From Pseudomonadota bacterium (GTDB taxonomy: Bacteria > Pseudomonadota > Gammaproteobacteria > Burkholderiales > Burkholderiaceae_D): 8,274 nucleotides of DNA. Location: contig JAEYIG010000162.1 of the NCBI GenBank assembly GCA_023409175.1, positions 1 to 8,274 on the forward strand, read 5' to 3'. The position numbers and the translations under genes are program-made. A model generated the notes under the pieces. That model saw only the letters and a program-made list of their open reading frames with translations. It was not told the origin of the DNA and did no database searches. Shown here piece by piece: positions 5,867 through 8,274 of this stretch. The stretch's first letter is position 1, and each line of letters starts with the position of its first letter.

Positions 5867-6688
5867 TCATCTGGTCGTTGCCGGTTGTGCCTTCTTGTTG
5901 GCCGCCTCTTCCCTGGCCGCATCCTCTTTCGCTTTCTTGTCGCGCTTGGATTGCGTTTCGGCTTTTTTCTGTTCGACGAATTCCTGCCGTCTTTGTGACT
6001 CTTCCGCCTTTTCCTGATATTTCCGGACGTTTTCGGCCCGCTCAGCCGGCGTCATCAGGGCGCCGGAATGCCGTTGTCCCGGAGTGGAAGTGACGCCTCT
6101 CGCTGCAGCAGCCCGATCCGCTTCCCTCTGTTCGACCCGCTTGACCCGGGCTTCATGCGCCTTCACGTTTTCAGCCCGTTTCGGCGCATCCGCCGCTTCA
6201 TCGGCCTTGCGTCTGTCCAGGGCCAGATCACGCTGGCGGACGTCCTCGCTACGCTTGAAACGCTTCGCTTCAACCTCAAGCGCATGCAACTCTTTCAGGT
6301 CGATACGCTTGGTTTCAAGCACCCGGTCATAGCACTGGTTGACCAGGAATTTCCTGTTACAGTCCAGCTTGTCATTGAAAAGACGGGCTTCCACGTTCTC
6401 TTTTTCGATACTGACGATTTCGAGAACCTTATCGGCCTTTTCAACCGAATCAATGGAACCTGCCGGAAAGACCCGCAAAATGGCCGCGACATCCGGACTC
6501 GTCTGTACCGTTTCCATCAGGCTGTCCCTGGCAACCTGTTTGTCTGCAGCATAAAGCGGAGCCAGCCCGAATGAAGGCCAGATCAGGATGCCGAAGACAA
6601 CAACCGGCAGCATGACTTTCAGTTTGCTTGCGACGCCACGGCGTTTCGGCTGTTCCGCCTGTACGTCCAACCCCTTGAAAGAATCCAA
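5867..6688 (-). CDS. Membrane-anchored, charged coiled-coil protein of unknown function
   Basis: Product of 273 residues with no recognised enzyme domain. A short basic N-terminus (QPKRRG...SKLK) precedes one hydrophobic segment, about residues 25-47 (VMLPVVVFGILIWPSFGL), ending APLYAAD, so it is either a signal anchor or a cleaved signal peptide; the rest would be periplasmic. Residues 50-100 are mixed. Then come LDCNRKFLVNQCYDRV (108-123, Cys110 and Cys119) and about 150 residues very rich in Arg, Lys, Glu and Ala, typical of a long helix or coiled coil. RAENV occurs twice (171-175 and 217-221). From memory, similar Cys-x8-Cys plus charged-helix proteins occur in Burkholderiales as uncharacterised proteins. 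Start: TTG at 6688 has GAGGGG six bases upstream; the alternatives are GTG at 6763 (weak GGGCG) and ATG at 6613 (no binding site). The frame is open to 6763, so the longer form is possible. Single gene with its own terminator. Confidence 0.75.
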   Translation of the reverse strand: MDSFKGLDVQAEQPKRRGVASKLKVMLPVVVFGILIWPSFGLAPLYAADKQVARDSLMETVQTSPDVAAILRVFPAGSIDSVEKADKVLEIVSIEKENVEARLFNDKLDCNRKFLVNQCYDRVLETKRIDLKELHALEVEAKRFKRSEDVRQRDLALDRRKADEAADAPKRAENVKAHEARVKRVEQREADRAAAARGVTSTPGQRHSGALMTPAERAENVRKYQEKAEESQRRQEFVEQKKAETQSKRDKKAKEDAAREEAANKKAQPATTR

Positions 6689-7172
6689 AAGAAACCCCTC
6701 GAAAACAAATGGGATGTAAAACCCGTTCAAAGGTGAAATTTTACCATCAAAGGGAAATTCCACCGCCCGATTTTACCGGCATCCTTCCATTCAAAATGGC
6801 AACCGGCCTTGTAAAAAAACCGGAAGTCCCGGGACACGACTAAAATCCCGGCAACCGGTGCCCTTCCGGATTCCCGAACAGACAAGTCCGGCCATTCATC
6901 CGGTTGCGGCTGGCACCGGCACGTTCACACACGGATGTCAGGCCAGTTCAAACACCGGAAATGTTCCGGATAAACAACGCCCTGCAAGGAAAAATACCCA
7001 AAACACTTCGCCTGAAAGCTTTCCTTTGCGCCTGCTCAACAGCCCGGGAAAACAGCTTTTCTACACTCAACAGCAGTATGTCCGATACGATCCGGCGAGG
7101 AACGCTTTTCGCCAGGACAAACCATTTTTTTAAAAATGTCTTTTCCAGGACAATCCAACCGAGAGGCTTTCG
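6689..7172. other. Divergent intergenic region rich in CCGG-containing repeats
   Basis: I support no gene in these 484 bases. GCAACCGG occurs at 6799-6806 and 6851-6858, and inverted (CCGGTTGC) at 6900-6907. CCGGAAG (6820-6826) pairs with CTTCCGG (6863-6869). CCGGAA-ATG-TTCCGG is a compact palindrome at 6955-6969. For the leftward gene, TAAAAT on the minus strand (6743-6738) could be a -10 box for the TTG start at 6688, and its context ATTTTACC recurs at 6770-6777. Near the rightward gene there is a CCAGGACAA direct repeat and a palindrome CATTTTT-TT-AAAAATG (7123-7138). No strong -35/-10 pair for the rightward gene is evident. Confidence 0.5.
7112..7153 (+). repeat. Direct repeat CCAGGACAA upstream of the autotransporter-type gene
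   Basis: CCAGGACAA occurs at 7112-7120 and 7145-7153, each preceded by TTTT (with two extra bases in the first copy) and followed by one variable base and CCA. The 33-base spacing is about three DNA turns, and the second copy ends 20 bases before the ATG. It may be a tandem protein-binding site or a local duplication. Confidence 0.5.
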
Positions 7173-8274
7173 ATGAAAAAACCACTGCTCGCTTTACTGG
7201 TCGGCATGCTTTTCCTGCCCGCCACCCCGACACTGGCGGAAACGATCAATTATGACGGCTCCGATACGAGTATGCTACGGGTCAACCCGATCAATCCTGT
7301 CCCTCCAGCCAACAGTCTTTACTCACTCACTTCATTTTCCGGCAACACCGTCAACGTGACAGGGACTTCCGTCGGTGTCACTTTCGGAGCCGTCACACTC
7401 GGATCGGATGACGTGAGCGGCAATACCGTCAATTTCAGCGATTCCAGCGGCGCCGTCATTTACGGCGGATATACCCGTTCCGGCAACGCCATCAACAATA
7501 CCATCCTGTTCAACAACGCAACTATCGTCGATGTCTATGGTGGATACAGCGACACCGGAAACGCCATCGGCAACAGGATAACTGTCGATGGGGGTTCCAT
7601 CCACTCGCAGGTGTATGGCGGATACAGCGACACATTCGGAAGTGCCACAAACAATACCGTCAACATCATTGACGGGACCGTCAGTTCTGAAGTTCACGGC
7701 GGTGATGCCGAAAACGGCGATGCAAGTGGCAATACCGTCAACGTGAACGGGGGCAACACCGGCGGCGCGGACATCGTGGGGGGTTCCACCACAAACGGCA
7801 ATACAAATGGCAATACCGTCAATTTCAATGCCGGCTCAGCCACGAACGTTTACGGTGGTAACAGCATTACGACAGGAAGTTCCACCGGCAATATCGTCAA
7901 CGTTGCAGGAGGCACGATCACCGGCGACACCATCGGCGGCCTGTCCACCGCAGCCAATGCAAACGGCAATACCGTCAATGTGACAGGGGGAACGCTCGCC
8001 AACGTCAAGGGCGGCGTCAGCGCCGGAGCGGGAACGGCCACTGGCAATAGGGTCACACTCACAGGTGGCACCATCTCGGGATCGGTCTGAGGCGGTTCTT
8101 CCGCTTCCGGGGATGCCTTCACCGGCAATACCCTGAACGTAGCCGGTCGTTTCACTTTCAATGACCTGAAAAACTTCCAGAACCTCAATTTCAACCTGCC
8201 TGCCAACATCCAGGTCAATGACCCGATGGTCACCGTGTCCACTGCCGAACTGGGTGGCGCCAGTACCGTACAAA
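7173..8274 (+). pseudogene. Autotransporter-type surface protein, repeat-rich passenger; in-frame stop at 8088-8090 and cut by the window end
   Basis: Start of a secreted, beta-helix-like passenger of the type V (autotransporter) kind. The ATG at 7173 has GAGAGG six bases upstream and begins a clear Sec signal peptide (MKKPLLALLVGMLFL, cleavage likely after PTLA, residue 22). The mature chain is made of about ten Gly/Asn/Thr-rich repeats built on GNTVNV...GG. The frame meets TGA at 8088-8090 after ISGSV, but the same frame continues at once with GGSSASGDAFTGNTLNVAG, which is the next repeat, and then with a post-repeat segment FNDLKNFQNLNFNLPANIQV to the window end. So the stop is a nonsense change inside a longer gene: 305 residues would be translated, with no beta-barrel and no anchor. 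It could be a real inactivation, phase-variable or readthrough-dependent, or a base error. The barrel itself, expected downstream, is not in the window, so the class is inferred. Confidence 0.75.
7341..8140 (+). repeat. Tandem coding repeats of 25-28 residues in the passenger
   Basis: Eleven units start with a GNTVN-like motif; most continue with a short variable stretch, an aromatic or aliphatic residue plus GG (VYGG, VHGG, IVGG, VKGG), then a small polar loop. The DNA core GGCAATACCGTCAA is exact at 7419, 7728, 7809 and 7965, with variants elsewhere (for example 7341 and 8123). One unit per beta-helix turn is likely. Near-identical cores are substrates for recombination and repeat-number change. 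Confidence 0.8.

Noticed and set aside
6068..6574. Plus-strand 168-residue frame opposite the coiled-coil gene
   Set aside because: It is the antisense of a charged, biased coding sequence. It has no start signal, and the minus strand has a terminator and a good Shine-Dalgarno.
6858..7176. Two overlapping plus-strand frames of about 90 residues before the autotransporter-type gene
   Set aside because: Composition is not protein-like, there are no ribosome binding sites, and they overlap repeats and the leader of the gene at 7173.
8088..8090. TGA read as selenocysteine
   Set aside because: The position is a variable residue before GG in a structural repeat, no redox family is involved, and no convincing hairpin was identified directly after it.
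7341..8140. Regular short repeats resembling a CRISPR array
   Set aside because: The repeats keep one reading frame, spacing is irregular, spacers are themselves related, and no cas gene is present; they encode protein repeats.
7332..8273. Minus-strand frames opposite the repeat passenger (Val/Asp-rich)
   Set aside because: Their apparent repeats are the reverse reading of the Gly/Asn repeats. The plus strand has the signal peptide and ribosome binding site.

Overview
The window looks like chromosomal DNA of a Gram-negative betaproteobacterium, most likely in the Burkholderiales. An Oxalobacter-like member of the Oxalobacteraceae is my best guess from the style of the autotransporters and the mixed GC content, but this is inference and no rRNA or marker gene is present to prove it. 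Protein-coding signals include Sec signal peptides, a lipobox, a beta-barrel C-terminus ending in Phe, and a PoxB-type flavoenzyme.

Layout. (1) 1-1489 (+): the 3' part of a hybrid sensor histidine kinase with two receiver domains. The second receiver is split by a frameshift near 1207. (2) 1599-2198 (-): a small secreted Cys-rich protein of unknown function, convergent with the kinase. (3) 2526-4235 (+): a PoxB-like pyruvate dehydrogenase/oxidase using thiamine diphosphate and FAD, closed by a strong terminator at 4260-4286. (4) 4359-4886 (+): a carboxymuconolactone decarboxylase (CMD)-family protein with its own -10 box. (5) 4991-5173 (-): a short relic of an autotransporter beta-barrel C-terminus. 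(6) 5316-5738 (+): an OB-fold lipoprotein behind an AT-rich promoter carrying two inverted repeats. (7) 5867-6688 (-): a membrane-anchored, charged coiled-coil protein with its own terminator. (8) A 484-base divergent intergenic region full of CCGG-containing repeats. (9) 7173-8274 (+): the start of a repeat-rich autotransporter-type passenger, interrupted by an in-frame TGA at 8088-8090 and running off the window.

The genes do not form one pathway or operon. Most have their own promoter or terminator, and strands alternate. Common threads are the cell envelope (secreted protein, lipoprotein, anchored coiled-coil, two autotransporter loci, a membrane sensor) and decay: three loci are broken (kinase frameshift, autotransporter stub, nonsense codon in the passenger). 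PoxB and the CMD protein are the only metabolic genes. I did not find a convincing new multi-gene system. The most noteworthy points are the altered C-terminus and active-site residue of PoxB, the dyads around the lipoprotein promoter and ribosome binding site, and the two damaged autotransporter loci.
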